Source: Candidatus Thorarchaeota archaeon
Lineage (GTDB): Archaea; Asgardarchaeota; Thorarchaeia; Thorarchaeales; Thorarchaeaceae
Assembly (NCBI GenBank): GCA_013388835.1
Contig: JACAEL010000038.1
Location: forward strand, 64,171-128,170
Reading direction: 5' to 3'
DNA: 64,000 nucleotides
Part shown: piece after piece, positions 8,861-18,232 of the stretch
How positions within the stretch are numbered: the stretch's first letter is position 1
Layout of the letters: the number at the start of each line of letters is the position of its first letter
Notes under the pieces: generated by a model
What the model saw: the letters and a program-made list of their open reading frames with translations, nothing else
What the model was told of the DNA's origin: nothing
The model's database searches: none
Program-made: the position numbers and the translations under genes

Positions 8861-9535
8861 GTGTTGTTGTACCAAACACTAGTGATTCTGCTGTTCCTGC
8901 CAGTGGTGTCAGCGATACCGACGTCTCAGGGACTTGAGTGGGGCGTCAGGCTGGGTTCTAGAGCAGACTACACACTGAGCAGCAACTGGCCGGGACTGGT
9001 AATGAACGAGAATATCTACATGAACGTCACAGCCATGCCCGGGGCTGCAATGCCGGACCCGGTGACGACATGGCTATCCATACCTGACCCCTCCATAGAC
9101 TTCTGGTGGGCAAACGGCACCAATATGGGACTGACGGCCTTGCTGTTCATACCGATATATGCAGTCGGCGGCCAGTTCGTGGCGCCTATCGGAAACTGGA
9201 CCCTGCTCCAGATCTTGCTGGCAACGGCGTTGACAGGTGAAACATTCTCTTCTACCAGCAGCCTCTGGCAGGTTGAGTACAAGATCAACATCAACGCCAC
9301 AGCGGAGTATCGGATCACACTTGCATACTCGAAGACTGACGGCTTCTTCTCGGTCTACAAGTATGAAACATGGAACACTGTGACCAGCACTCTTGTCCAC
9401 CACATTCACGCGACCAGGACAGGCATGACTACAACCTTCGACATTGTCGGATTCCTGAAGGACAACATGCTTCTAGTCGGCGCGGCTGTGGTCGTGATAG
9501 TCATTCTTGGAGTAGTATGCGCTAAGAGAAAGTAG
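8861..9535 (+). CDS. surface protein with signal peptide and C-terminal membrane anchor
   Basis: A 224-residue exported protein. The N-terminal signal peptide (LLYQTLVILLFLPVVSA) is followed by a beta-rich exported domain opening with LEWGVRLGSRADYTLS, several NxT/NxS sequons, and a single C-terminal transmembrane helix (about 200-219, MLLVGAAVVVIVILGVV) ending in CAKRK. The start is GTG at 8861; an in-frame TGA at 8846 and the lack of any other start fix it. No catalytic motif is seen. It is followed directly by a strong hairpin terminator. It shares the architecture, but not obvious sequence, of the surface protein at 5.1-7.6 kb. Confidence 0.8.
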   Translation: MLLYQTLVILLFLPVVSAIPTSQGLEWGVRLGSRADYTLSSNWPGLVMNENIYMNVTAMPGAAMPDPVTTWLSIPDPSIDFWWANGTNMGLTALLFIPIYAVGGQFVAPIGNWTLLQILLATALTGETFSSTSSLWQVEYKININATAEYRITLAYSKTDGFFSVYKYETWNTVTSTLVHHIHATRTGMTTTFDIVGFLKDNMLLVGAAVVVIVILGVVCAKRK

Positions 9536-9548
9536 TGATTCAAACCAA

Positions 9549-9566
9549 GGAGGGGGAATCCCCTCC
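9549..9566 (+). terminator. hairpin terminator
   Basis: Perfect 7-bp inverted repeat GGAGGGG / CCCCTCC with a 4-base loop, 14 bases after the stop of the surface-protein gene. There is no long T-run, so termination strength is uncertain. Confidence 0.6.
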
Positions 9567-10072
9567 AACCATGTTCTTCCGTCTCAACTCGAAACTATGA
9601 CTCCAGTTCGGAGTGTCCGTTTCTCTGTGCTGCGCCTGGTCTGACTATGACAGGGAGCGACTGACAAGTCTGTGTTCTGGGGTCGGCAGCAGCTGCCCAG
9701 AAGTTGGACGGTCTTGGTTAGACATCGCTGCGTGGTGCATGTATGCCTCCGTGCAGGAACGGAGAGCTCGAGGTTGGTTCGACACCTCATGAGACCTCTT
9801 CTCGAGGAGTGACCCTTCCCAGTGCCGTGTCCTGGTTGTGTGCAAATCCTGAAGGTCCATGGGATTGCACTCGAATGCGGGTGCAAGCCCTCCTGAGACG
9901 ACAGGACGAGGCGTCGACCTGTTGACGGCCTCTGTGGATCAGTTGAACAATGTGTCCAGTTGGATGCGACAGACCGATTGTGTTCAGACTGATATCACGT
10001 AAGATAGGTGCCAGAAGAATAAACAGAGATGAGAGCGGAGTTCGCGCCGCTCTCCGTCACTATTCGAATGCA
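9567..10072. other. unassigned intergenic region
   Basis: About 500 bases between the surface-protein terminator and the end of TFB. Reading frames on both strands are short and low-complexity Cys/His/Arg-rich shadows. Several GC-rich complementary segments (around 9765-9820 and 9860-9920) hint at a structured RNA, but I could not match the conserved cores of RNase P or SRP RNA. Confidence 0.35.
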
Positions 10073-11086
10073 CTACAAGTCTATGGTGATGCCGAGTTTC
10101 TGGACGAGCTCCTTGTAGCGGTTCCGGACTGTGACCTCGGTGACACCTGCCGCGAGAGCGATGTCTCTCTGGGTGACACGACAGTCGGTGAGTATTGACG
10201 CGATGTAGATGGCCGCCGCAGCCAGTCCCCTTGGGTCTCTACCTGTGACAAGGGTCCTCTTGCGTTTGGCCTCCTCCAAGATCTCAAGCACCTTCTGTTG
10301 GACTTTGCCAGGCAGTTTCAGCTGTGTGATGAATCTCGGAACGTAGTTTGCCGGGTCAGAAATGGGCATCCTCAGCTTCAGCTTCTCCACAAGAAGACGG
10401 TAGTGCTGACCAATCTTCTTCTTAGACACTCGTGAGTGGCGGGCAATCTCCTCAAGAGACCTCGGTGCCTCTCTGAGCCTGCAGGCCGCGTAGATGGAAG
10501 CGCCAACCATTGCATCTATGGACCTGCTGCGTGCAAGTCTGCGTACGATGAGTTTCCTGTAGAGAAGCGCTGCCAGCTCCTTGATTCCCTTTGTGAGACC
10601 CAGCTGTGAAGCCAGTCTGTCGAGCTCTGACATGGCCTGCGCCAGGTTCCGGTCCACTGAACTGTGCACACGGGTCCTAATCTGCCACTTCCGTAGCCGA
10701 TAGATCTCGGACCTCTTCTTGGCAGAGAACCGCCTTCCGCTGGAGTCGTAGTCGCGCCAGTCGATGGCCGTTGAGAGACCCTTGTCATGCATGGAGTAGT
10801 TTGTTGGAGCTCCAGCACGGGATCTTGCATCCTTCTCGTCAGAGGTGAAGGCTCTCCATTCAGGACCGGTGTCAATCCTGTGGTCACTGACCACGAGACC
10901 ACACGTTGCACAGGTTTTCTCCCCCTTCTCCAAGTTCTGGACTATGTCAGTACCGCCACACTCGGGACACACAAACCCGGTCTCGCCTGACATGTCGTCG
11001 GCTCTGTCTAACTGCCTTCTTGCTCTGTCAGACCTTGCTGCCATCTTCTTCACCTTTGGTTTTGCTCGGCGCGAACCCTCTCTCAT
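10073..11086 (-). CDS. tfb: transcription initiation factor IIB (TFB)
   Basis: The archaeal TFIIB homologue that bridges TBP-TATA complexes and RNA polymerase. It has a 40-residue basic N-terminal extension, then the zinc ribbon (CPECGGTDIV...CATCGLVV, about residues 40-60), the B-reader/linker (GPEWRAF near 75), and two cyclin folds (about 140-235 and 235-335), the second containing GRDPRGLAAAAIYIAS. Length 337 is normal. The start is uncertain: MSGETG at residue 33 would give a standard-length protein without the basic extension. A TATATATA element about 80 bases upstream of the listed start is a candidate promoter. Confidence 0.95.
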   Translation of the reverse strand: MREGSRRAKPKVKKMAARSDRARRQLDRADDMSGETGFVCPECGGTDIVQNLEKGEKTCATCGLVVSDHRIDTGPEWRAFTSDEKDARSRAGAPTNYSMHDKGLSTAIDWRDYDSSGRRFSAKKRSEIYRLRKWQIRTRVHSSVDRNLAQAMSELDRLASQLGLTKGIKELAALLYRKLIVRRLARSRSIDAMVGASIYAACRLREAPRSLEEIARHSRVSKKKIGQHYRLLVEKLKLRMPISDPANYVPRFITQLKLPGKVQQKVLEILEEAKRKRTLVTGRDPRGLAAAAIYIASILTDCRVTQRDIALAAGVTEVTVRNRYKELVQKLGITIDL

Positions 11087-11165
11087 CTGGAACCCTCTGT
11101 ATTGCCTAACCAGTGGCGCGAAAACGAAACCAGATGGTTCAGACCCCGGACAGGTTCAGCAAGCC

Positions 11166-11175
11166 TTATATATAC
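11166..11175 (-). promoter_or_regulatory. TATA-like element upstream of tfb
   Basis: On the minus strand this reads GTATATATAA, an archaeal TATA box roughly 80 bases before the tfb start, implying a leader of about 50 bases. A second A/T-rich element (GTTTAAATAC on the minus strand) lies near 11191-11200. Confidence 0.5.
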
Positions 11176-11344
11176 ATCATCCGCATCTACGTATTTAAAC
11201 TTTGGGGTAGCATCACTACCGTCTATTATCCCCCCTAGTGCTTATCTCCCCCAAGTCTGTAACACACCGCTGGGATATAAGCATTCCGAAGACGTGTCGG
11301 CTATACAAAGCGTATGCGAATCAGGCCAACCACGGCCACATAGA

Positions 11345-11360
11345 TTTAGGCAGACCTAAA
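11345..11360 (+). promoter_or_regulatory. candidate DtxR-type operator
   Basis: Perfect dyad TTTAGG-CAGA-CCTAAA immediately upstream of a TATA-like CTATAAG (11364-11370) and 40 bases before the DtxR-FeoA gene. The half-site TTAGG resembles DtxR/IdeR/MntR boxes. Its position next to the TATA box suggests iron-dependent autorepression of the regulator-feoB operon. Confidence 0.65.
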
Positions 11361-11399
11361 CCTCTATAAGCGAGACTGACAGCCGGGGCCTGACAGACC

Positions 11400-12170
11400 A
11401 TGATGAGTCGCAGCATCGAGGACTATCTGCGAGTGATTCACAGCTTCCACGAGATGGGAGTCGCAGCAAAGACGACGGACCTCGCGGAGAAGTTGAGAGT
11501 CACCCCACCCAGCGTGACCGAGATGATCAAGAGAATGGCAGAGGAGGGGCTGGTCGACTACCAACCCTACAAGGGAGTCACTCTGACGGCCAAGGGATTG
11601 GTGTATGCGGAGAAGATAGTACGGAAACATAGGCTGCTTGAACGCTTTCTGCATGATGTACTTGGTCTCAAGAGGGAGAGAGTGCATGAAGAGGCCTGCG
11701 AACTTGAACACAGTCTCTCCGATGAAGTAGCAGACGCCATGTGCAAGAGCATGGATCAGCCGGAGCTGTGCCCCGACGATGACAAGCCCATACCTCCGTG
11801 CGTGCTAGATGTGGAGGACTGCAGTGGCTGCGCAGAGGCACATGGCAGACCGGGGAGTGGCTCGAAGCTTGTGACCCGCCTATCAAGTCTGAGAACCGGA
11901 CACAAGGCCATCGTGTTGTTCATTCAGAAGGGTTCCACCGCCACCAGACGATTATTGGAAATGGGGCTTACACCCGGGACAGGTATCGAGATTCTTGCAG
12001 CGGCTCCGCTCAACGGCCCGATTCAGGTCAAGGTGCGAAACTCGAGTGTCGCGGTTGGGCGGGGACTTGCCTCCGCTGTGGTCGTGGAGGTCCTAGACGA
12101 GGAGGTCGTCCATCAGGTAACCAAGTCTGGCAGGCACAAGGAACGCCGTCACCGAGGGAAGGCAGCATGA
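11400..12170 (+). CDS. DtxR-family metal regulator fused to FeoA domain
   Basis: A 256-residue iron-dependent repressor. Residues 1-70 form the winged-helix DNA-binding domain (TTDLAEKLRVTPPSVTEMIK), 70-130 the metal-binding dimerisation domain (Glu/His-rich, HEEACELEHSLSDEV), followed by a Cys-containing linker (PCVLDVEDCSGCAEAH), and 165-240 an SH3-like FeoA domain (ATRRLLEMGLTPGTGIEIL). C-terminal FeoA-like domains are known in the family. The stop overlaps feoB by ATGA, so regulator and transporter are coupled. ATG at 11400 is 30 bases from the TATA element; a second ATG one codon later is equally possible. Expected to repress its own operon when Fe(II) is plentiful. Confidence 0.9.
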   Translation: MMSRSIEDYLRVIHSFHEMGVAAKTTDLAEKLRVTPPSVTEMIKRMAEEGLVDYQPYKGVTLTAKGLVYAEKIVRKHRLLERFLHDVLGLKRERVHEEACELEHSLSDEVADAMCKSMDQPELCPDDDKPIPPCVLDVEDCSGCAEAHGRPGSGSKLVTRLSSLRTGHKAIVLFIQKGSTATRRLLEMGLTPGTGIEILAAAPLNGPIQVKVRNSSVAVGRGLASAVVVEVLDEEVVHQVTKSGRHKERRHRGKAA

Positions 12171-14101
12171 CCGAGGCAACCATCCGTGTCGCATTGGTAG
12201 GTAATGCCAACGTTGGCAAGAGTGTCGTATTCAATGCTCTGACAGGCCTTCACCAGCATGTCAGCAACTGGCCCGGCAAGACAATTGAGAGAGCGGAGGG
12301 AACGCTCCACTATCGTGGACGAACAATCGACATCATAGACCTCCCCGGCACCTACAGTCTGACGCAGTATTCCGGAGAGGAGTCTGTCACTCGGGAGTAC
12401 ATAGAGTCCAAGGAGGCTGACGTGCTAGTCAACGTAATAGATGCGGGTGCTATGGAAAGAAACCTGTACCTCACTCTGCAGTTGCTGGAGATGCGCCCAA
12501 AGATGGTCGTTGCGCTCAACCAAGTTGACATGGCCGAGAGCCGCGGGATAAGGGCAAGCCCCGGCAGACTGTCCACCGCAATCGGTGTTCCTGTGGTGGC
12601 CACTGTTGCGACAAGTGAGATTGGCCTGACCACCCTAATGGATGAAGTAATCCGACGGTCAGGCACGGACGCGAATGCACCCACAGTCATCAAGTACAGC
12701 ACGGGGATAGAGACTAGGATTTGTGAGCTGGAGTCAGCCCTCTCAGGACTCGAACTTGACCATCCTCTGAGGTACGTAGCCATACGTCTGCTGGAGGAGG
12801 ACCAGAAGACCAGTGCAAAGCTCTACGCCATGCGACCCACACTCAGAACGACTGTTGACCGACTTAGAAAGGAGATTGAGGAGAGATACACTCAGGATGC
12901 GACGACCGTGCTGGCCTCGGAGAGGTACGCAATAGCCGCCAGGGTGGCTTCGATGGCCACAGAGCCGTGTACTCCCAAACGGTCACTCCTTCAGCACTTT
13001 GACAGAGTTGCGCTCAATCCGATACTGGGTTACCTGCTCATGCTGGTACTGCTGGGTGGCATGTTCTACGGAGTGTTCCAACTGGGGCACATCCTCAGCG
13101 GCTTGATTGATGATGGGTTCTCTGCATTGAGGTCCTCATACGATGCGGCTTTTCCCGGAGAGCTGTCGGCATTCATCTGGAGCGCGCTCATTGAGGGCGT
13201 TGTTGCCGGAGTCACTGTTGCCCTTCCTTACATACTGCCCATGTACATCGCGCTCTCACTTCTTGAAGACACGGGGTATCTGGCCAGAATAGCATTCTTG
13301 ATGGACTCGGTGATGCATAAGATTGGATTTCATGGAAAGGGATTCATTCCGCTCATCGTTGGATTTGGATGCAATGTCCCAGCCTGCATGGGATGCAGAG
13401 TGCTAGAGACCCAGCGCGAACGCCTCATCTGTGGCTTTGCCGCCAGCCTGGTACCCTGTACCGCGAGAAGCATCGTCATACTGGGCCTTGTGGCTGCGTA
13501 CGTTGGTTTCCACTGGGCCGTGATACTCTATGTGCTTGACTTCATTATCCTGTTCGTCCTGACCCGTGGTGCGTTCAGGCTGCTTCCGGGAGAACCCAAA
13601 GGACTGATCATGGACATGCCCTGCTATCGTAGGCCTTCGCCGTCTACAGTGGGGAAGAAGGCATGGACGAACATACGTGAGTTCGTCTACGTTGCATTTC
13701 CAATCATCATTGCGGGTAACCTTCTCCTTCAGCTGTCATCAGCAGTGGGTCTTCTGGATGTTGTGGGGTTGTATATGAGCCCGGTGATAGTCTTCTGGTT
13801 GGGGCTCCCAACGGTAGCAGGGATTGTTCTGCTCTTCGGTGTCCTGAGGAAGGAGTTGACACTGATCATGCTGGCTGCCCTTCTCGGCACGACCAACTTC
13901 GCATTGGTACTCACTCCTGGGCAGATGATTGTATTCGCATTCGTCGTCATGCTCTACGTACCGTGCCTCGCTACAATAGCCACGCTTGTGAAGGAATTCG
14001 GGTATCGGCGGGCGGCTCAGATAACCGTGGTCGAGGTCATCACAGCAGTAGTTCTCGGTGGTGTTCTACTCCGACTGCTACCACTGATTGGCATCTACTA
14101 G
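12167..14101 (+). CDS. feoB: ferrous iron transporter FeoB
   Basis: A 644-residue Fe(II) importer. The N-terminal G domain has G1 GNANVGKS (residues 9-16), G3 DLPGTYSL and G4 NQVD; a helical insertion domain of about 100 residues follows, then a polytopic membrane region with two Gate motifs, the first containing GFGCNVPACMGCR. I placed the start at ATG 12167, overlapping the regulator stop, because the G domain begins there; the frame is open 123 codons further upstream but only as the regulator's shadow. It forms an operon with the DtxR-FeoA gene. No separate feoA or feoC is seen; the FeoA domain is on the regulator. Confidence 0.95.
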   Translation: MTEATIRVALVGNANVGKSVVFNALTGLHQHVSNWPGKTIERAEGTLHYRGRTIDIIDLPGTYSLTQYSGEESVTREYIESKEADVLVNVIDAGAMERNLYLTLQLLEMRPKMVVALNQVDMAESRGIRASPGRLSTAIGVPVVATVATSEIGLTTLMDEVIRRSGTDANAPTVIKYSTGIETRICELESALSGLELDHPLRYVAIRLLEEDQKTSAKLYAMRPTLRTTVDRLRKEIEERYTQDATTVLASERYAIAARVASMATEPCTPKRSLLQHFDRVALNPILGYLLMLVLLGGMFYGVFQLGHILSGLIDDGFSALRSSYDAAFPGELSAFIWSALIEGVVAGVTVALPYILPMYIALSLLEDTGYLARIAFLMDSVMHKIGFHGKGFIPLIVGFGCNVPACMGCRVLETQRERLICGFAASLVPCTARSIVILGLVAAYVGFHWAVILYVLDFIILFVLTRGAFRLLPGEPKGLIMDMPCYRRPSPSTVGKKAWTNIREFVYVAFPIIIAGNLLLQLSSAVGLLDVVGLYMSPVIVFWLGLPTVAGIVLLFGVLRKELTLIMLAALLGTTNFALVLTPGQMIVFAFVVMLYVPCLATIATLVKEFGYRRAAQITVVEVITAVVLGGVLLRLLPLIGIY

Positions 14102-14153
14102 ACTGACCGCAATCGTTACATATCCTGCTGCAAGAGCACTAGTGGGGAATCAA

Positions 14154-15542
14154 ATGTCCTATCACAGAACGCCACTGAACTATGGCAGTACGGTCGTAGA
14201 CGAGTTCATTCCAAAGTCAATGAAGCGAGTCAAAGTGCTAAAGGTCAAGGAGTACAAGCCGGACTTCAAGGACTTTGCAAAGAAACTGGATGAGGTGCTT
14301 GCCAGACCAGTTGGCTCCAAGCCATTCGATCAGATTCTCAGAGAGAAGTACACGAAAGGCAAGAAGATAGTCATCCTTGTTGATGACAACACGAGACCCA
14401 ACATACACACCAGGGCCATTCTGCCTCTTTTGACGAAACGGATGATGTCTCTGGGTGTGAGCAAGGACGACATCCGCATAATGATAGCGAGCGGGTCTCA
14501 CGGTCGAGTGAAGCCGGAGGCCATCGAGAAGAAGGTCCTGCGAGAGCTGTATGGCGAATGGAAGGACCAAGTGCTTACGCATGACAGCGATTCGGGCAAC
14601 AGAGCGATGGGAAAGACATCTCGCGGCACGCCTATACTGATTGACGAGCAGGTCCTTGACTCCTGTCTGGTCATTGCACTCAGCGACAGCGAGTATCACT
14701 ACTTTGCCGGGCAGGCAGGGACTGTGAAGCTGTTCTGTCCCGGTGTGGCTGGCAGAGAGACCATCCGAATCAACCATCCACGTATGTTTGACCTCGAGAA
14801 GGGCTTTGTTGATGGTTGCAGACTTGGCAACACTGCTGACAACCCCGTCATACAGGACATGATTGAGATAGTGCAGATAATGCAGAAGCACCTGACGATC
14901 TTCTGCATCGACACAATCATCGACCACGGTGAGATAGTCTATGTACAGGCAGGAGACATCATCGAGTGCCACAAGGCTGCCTCTGCACCGCTTCGAAAAC
15001 TGCGCGTGGCTGATGTTGACACACCTGCCGATATCGTCTTCGTATCAGTAGGGGAGCTGGGCATCAACCTCTATCAGGCCGGAAAGGGCGTACACGCGGC
15101 ATGGAACGCGGTCAGGCACGACCAGAAGGGATGGATAGTCTTACTCGCCCCATGTGAAGAGGGGATAGGCAGTGCCGCCTACGAAGAGGCGATGCTTGCG
15201 GTAAAGGGCAAGTCTGTCAAGGAGGCGCTCAAGTACGTCATTCAGACGTACTGCTCCGAGAAGACATTCAAGATTGGGAACCAGAAGCCGCCAGACCTCT
15301 TCAGGATTCTATTGGATGTGAGAGAAGGCGACATAAAGGTCGTGACCATGCTGAAGCCGGATGTGATGCGTGACGTCTATCGGATGGAAGCGATAAACCC
15401 TGCGAGCCCTGCGGACGTCAGACAGGCACTCAGAGACCTTATCGAGAGGTGGAAGCGGGAGCATCCTGACAACACCGACCCGGTCATCTATGTGCTACCT
15501 GACTCTGGACTGTTGATTCAGGTCCACAAGCCCAGGAAGTAA
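14154..15542 (+). CDS. LarA-like nickel-pincer racemase family protein
   Basis: Resembles lactate racemase LarA (DUF2088 plus C-terminal domain). Visible hallmarks are VDDNTRPNIHT near residue 80, ASGSHGRVKPE near 105, EYHYFAGQAGTVKLFCPG near 178-195 with the Lys expected to hold the nickel-pincer nucleotide, and GRETIRINHPR just after. At 462 residues it is a little longer than typical LarA (about 425). LarB, LarC and LarE are not in the window, so cofactor supply and substrate are unknown; the family also covers racemases and epimerases of other hydroxyacids. ATG at 14154 is preferred to the earlier in-frame codon inside feoB. It lies 52 bases after feoB but is probably a separate function. 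Confidence 0.8.
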   Translation: MSYHRTPLNYGSTVVDEFIPKSMKRVKVLKVKEYKPDFKDFAKKLDEVLARPVGSKPFDQILREKYTKGKKIVILVDDNTRPNIHTRAILPLLTKRMMSLGVSKDDIRIMIASGSHGRVKPEAIEKKVLRELYGEWKDQVLTHDSDSGNRAMGKTSRGTPILIDEQVLDSCLVIALSDSEYHYFAGQAGTVKLFCPGVAGRETIRINHPRMFDLEKGFVDGCRLGNTADNPVIQDMIEIVQIMQKHLTIFCIDTIIDHGEIVYVQAGDIIECHKAASAPLRKLRVADVDTPADIVFVSVGELGINLYQAGKGVHAAWNAVRHDQKGWIVLLAPCEEGIGSAAYEEAMLAVKGKSVKEALKYVIQTYCSEKTFKIGNQKPPDLFRILLDVREGDIKVVTMLKPDVMRDVYRMEAINPASPADVRQALRDLIERWKREHPDNTDPVIYVLPDSGLLIQVHKPRK

Positions 15543-15546
15543 GAGG

Positions 15547-15569
15547 AGAGGAGGCAAGTCCTCCTCTCA
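15547..15569. terminator. bidirectional hairpin terminator
   Basis: Perfect 9-bp stem GAGAGGAGG / CCTCCTCTC with loop CAAGT, lying between the convergent larA-like and cysS genes and so placed to end transcription from both sides. Confidence 0.7.
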
Positions 15570-15590
15570 GTCCTCTTTGTGTCCAATGGT

Positions 15591-17027
15591 CTACTCAATC
15601 TTCCAGGTGGGTCCGTCCTTGGTGTCGACCACCGAGACACCCAGCTCACCCAGCCTGGTCCGGATTCGGTCAGCAGTTGCGTAGTCTTTGTTCTTCCTGC
15701 TGACCTCTCTCAGTTCAAGCAACAGCTCCACAGCACCCTTGAGCACCTCAGATGATTTGGACGTGATGACGCTGGTCTCTTGTGCATCCAGCCTGATACC
15801 GAGCACACCAAGAAGCTCGGTGAAGACGGCAAGGGCCTCTCGCAATATGGCTGCCCTCCCCGCCTTCGGCGCGTGCGTGTTGACAGACTTGATGAATGTG
15901 AACACCTCTGCCAGAGCACCTGGTGTGTTGAAGTCGTCGTCCATCTCACGTACAAATCCCTCTCTCAGTCTCCTGATGGACTCAGCAAGAGCCTTGTCTG
16001 ATGACGAGGGCTTGACGTCACCCCTTTCAACAATGGTCAACCGGCTCTTGATTGTCTCCGCAGCATTTCGAATCCGCTCAAGTGTCTGCACGGCCTGCTT
16101 CAGAGCCCCGGTGTTGTAGTCGAGAGGTTGTCTGTAATGTGCAGACACGAGGAAGTACCGGACTGCCTGGTGGTCGAAGTTGTCCAGCACCTCTCTGGCT
16201 GTCATGAAGTTCCCAAGAGACTTGGACATCTTCTCTGAGTTGATGGTGAGGAACGCATTGTGCAACCAGTACTTGACCGGGGTCCCCACCCCATAGGCAG
16301 CTGAGGTCTGGGCCAGCTCATTCTCATGGTGCGGGAAGATGAGGTCTTGACCGCCACCATGGATGTCAAACGGTACTCCGAGGTACTTTGCACCCATCAC
16401 TGAGCACTCGATATGCCAGCCCGGTCGGCCCCTTCCCCATGGGCTGTCCCACGAGGGCTCTCCAGGCTTTTCCGCCTTCCACAGAGCAAAGTCCTTCGGG
16501 TCAGACTTCTTCTCCTCAACTTCGACTCGGGCGCCTGCCTCCAGGTCTTCAAGAGATGTCTTTGAGAGCGTGCCGTACGTGGGCGACTCACTCACATCAA
16601 AGTAGACGTTTCCATCGACCACATAGGCCTTTCCCGCATCTATGATTCTCTGAATCATGGCAATCATCTCCTCGATGTGCTCGGTCGCACGCGGGTTGAG
16701 GGTGGCCGGCTTGAGGTTGAGCTGAGCTGCGACTGCAAAGTACTCGGCTATGAATCTCGCAGCAAGCTCTCCAAGTGAAACGCCCTCCTCGTTTGCCCGC
16801 CTGATCATCTTGTCGTCGACATCTGTGAGGTTCACAAGGTAGTCCACTCTGTAGCCGCGAAACTCTAGGTACCTGCGTACGGTGTCGAATGCCACGAACG
16901 AACGTGCGTTCCCTATGTGCGGATAGTCGTACACAGTAGGACCACAGACATAGATGCGTACCCTATTCCCGTCAAGTGGTTCGAAATCCTCCTTTGTCCG
17001 ACTCAATGTGTTGTAGACTCTGATCAT
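15591..17027 (-). CDS. cysS: cysteinyl-tRNA synthetase
   Basis: A class I aminoacyl-tRNA synthetase that charges tRNA-Cys. HIGH motif PHIGNAR (residues 36-42), KMSKSLGNF near 269, zinc-site residues Cys28 (YVCGP), Cys near 208 (WHIECSVMG) and His/Glu in HHENE, and the C-terminal anticodon-binding domain ending in a basic segment. The 478 residues are standard. ATG at 17027 puts the catalytic core at the N-terminus; the open frame extends 18 codons upstream without resemblance. A minus-strand TTTTTAT box near 17064-17071 is the likely promoter. A tRNA-Cys gene lies about 1.8 kb away. Confidence 0.95.
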   Translation of the reverse strand: MIRVYNTLSRTKEDFEPLDGNRVRIYVCGPTVYDYPHIGNARSFVAFDTVRRYLEFRGYRVDYLVNLTDVDDKMIRRANEEGVSLGELAARFIAEYFAVAAQLNLKPATLNPRATEHIEEMIAMIQRIIDAGKAYVVDGNVYFDVSESPTYGTLSKTSLEDLEAGARVEVEEKKSDPKDFALWKAEKPGEPSWDSPWGRGRPGWHIECSVMGAKYLGVPFDIHGGGQDLIFPHHENELAQTSAAYGVGTPVKYWLHNAFLTINSEKMSKSLGNFMTAREVLDNFDHQAVRYFLVSAHYRQPLDYNTGALKQAVQTLERIRNAAETIKSRLTIVERGDVKPSSSDKALAESIRRLREGFVREMDDDFNTPGALAEVFTFIKSVNTHAPKAGRAAILREALAVFTELLGVLGIRLDAQETSVITSKSSEVLKGAVELLLELREVSRKNKDYATADRIRTRLGELGVSVVDTKDGPTWKIE

Positions 17028-17058
17028 GCTAGGTGGACCCGGCAGGATGGCGGTCGAA

Positions 17059-17211
17059 TCAACATAAAAAGGCGTTTGCAATACTTGCCCGAAAGTCCGG
17101 CTCGAAAATCACACCGTCTGCATTCGGAAGAAGACTGTCAGTCACGGCGTCTATGTCTGCGAACCATGAAGCTGTCACAATGTGCTGTACTGCCGTGCGA
17201 GTGTGCCTCAC
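17059..17211 (-). CDS. possible small ORF upstream of cysS
   Basis: A 50-codon GTG-initiated frame reading VRHTRTAVQHIVTAS... and ending GVIFEPDFRASIANAFLC. The residue pattern is protein-like and it lies on the cysS strand, but the cysS promoter box overlaps its 3' end and no family is recognised. It could be a remnant of a longer gene. Confidence 0.25.
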   Translation of the reverse strand: MRHTRTAVQHIVTASWFADIDAVTDSLLPNADGVIFEPDFRASIANAFLC

Positions 17212-17474
17212 CGGGAACGGCTGGCCCCTCTACACCATCCGTGACTCACACGCACTTCGCCAGTGGCCGCATCACTGTAGACCAGCAGTTCAACCGTGCT
17301 CACGGTCACAATGTGTGCAACGGCGTGTGGGTGGGCGGACTCTGACCGTCTCAGCCTGCTGCCCCCCTGCGGGGTCCGGGCCTCTTTCAGCACCGCATGA
17401 GAACCTAGAAATACCACCTAGATTGATGAACCGAAACACAGGTCATTCGAGAGGCTCCTTGGGGGTCAATTCGG

Positions 17475-18224
17475 TTGAGTCAAGACAAACGGAGTATCCT
17501 TGCCCAAGTTGATGTGCTCGAACGGGAGGAGCAGTACCACAAGGCGGAGGCACTGCTGCGAAACAACGTGGCATCACTCGCTTCTGACCATGAGCTGGGT
17601 CTCAGATACGCCCTCATCTTGGTCAAGCTGGGTCGGGACAGAGACGCGGAGCGCACGCTGCGACAACTGCTCTCACAACACCCCGACGACACGGCGACCC
17701 TGATTGCACTTGGGCGTCTACTTGACAACAGTCTCAGGACCAAGGAGGCTGAGACTCTGTACAGGAGTTTCATGGAGAAACACCCCGACAGTCACGAAGT
17801 CATGGACGAGCTGTGTCAGCTTCTTGTCTCCGAGGACAGGAAGGATGAGGCGCTCGAGTCTGCCCGCAGGCACGCCATGATCTACTCGACCGATTATCAT
17901 GCATACGACGCACTCAGGCATGTCCTCATGGAGTGTTCCGAAGACTGCCAGGAGGCTCTCGATGACGAGGATGACAAAGAGACCGCGCTTGAAATGGCAG
18001 CCTCAAACCTCCTGGAGCAGCTTCGTGTATTAGGAGAAGTCAAGTCTGCTGTCGAACATGCCCCACCAGACCCTGCGGTCAGACAGGAACTGGAGGAGGA
18101 GGCCAGACGCCTTCTGGGGGAGGCTGAAGACCTTGAGCGATGGAGCAAATGGAACAAGGTCCGACTGCCACGTGGGTTCAAGACCGAGGTAGCCCGTGTG
18201 ACAGGACTGGTCCTAAGCAAGTGA
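17475..18224 (+). CDS. TPR-repeat protein
   Basis: A 249-residue all-helical protein with about four tetratricopeptide repeats between residues 8 and 150. They show the A/L/Y/A spacing, e.g. YHKAEALLRNNVA, LILVKLGRDRDAERTLRQLL and LGRLLDNSLRTKEAETLYR. An acidic stretch (EDDKETALEMAA) and a C-terminal helical-to-basic tail follow. TPR proteins act as scaffolds; no partner is evident here. The start is TTG at 17475, since no ATG or GTG precedes the first repeat in frame. Confidence 0.8.
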   Translation: MSQDKRSILAQVDVLEREEQYHKAEALLRNNVASLASDHELGLRYALILVKLGRDRDAERTLRQLLSQHPDDTATLIALGRLLDNSLRTKEAETLYRSFMEKHPDSHEVMDELCQLLVSEDRKDEALESARRHAMIYSTDYHAYDALRHVLMECSEDCQEALDDEDDKETALEMAASNLLEQLRVLGEVKSAVEHAPPDPAVRQELEEEARRLLGEAEDLERWSKWNKVRLPRGFKTEVARVTGLVLSK

Positions 18225-18232
18225 CCATGAGC

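Noticed and set aside
9590-9960. Possible RNase P or SRP RNA in the gap before tfb
   Set aside because: GC-rich complementary segments exist, but I could not place the conserved RNase P regions or the SRP helix 8 motif, so no RNA gene is called.
17033-17512. 159-codon plus-strand frame between cysS and the TPR gene
   Set aside because: Cys/Arg/Pro-rich with no fold pattern; overlaps the cysS promoter and the TPR start.
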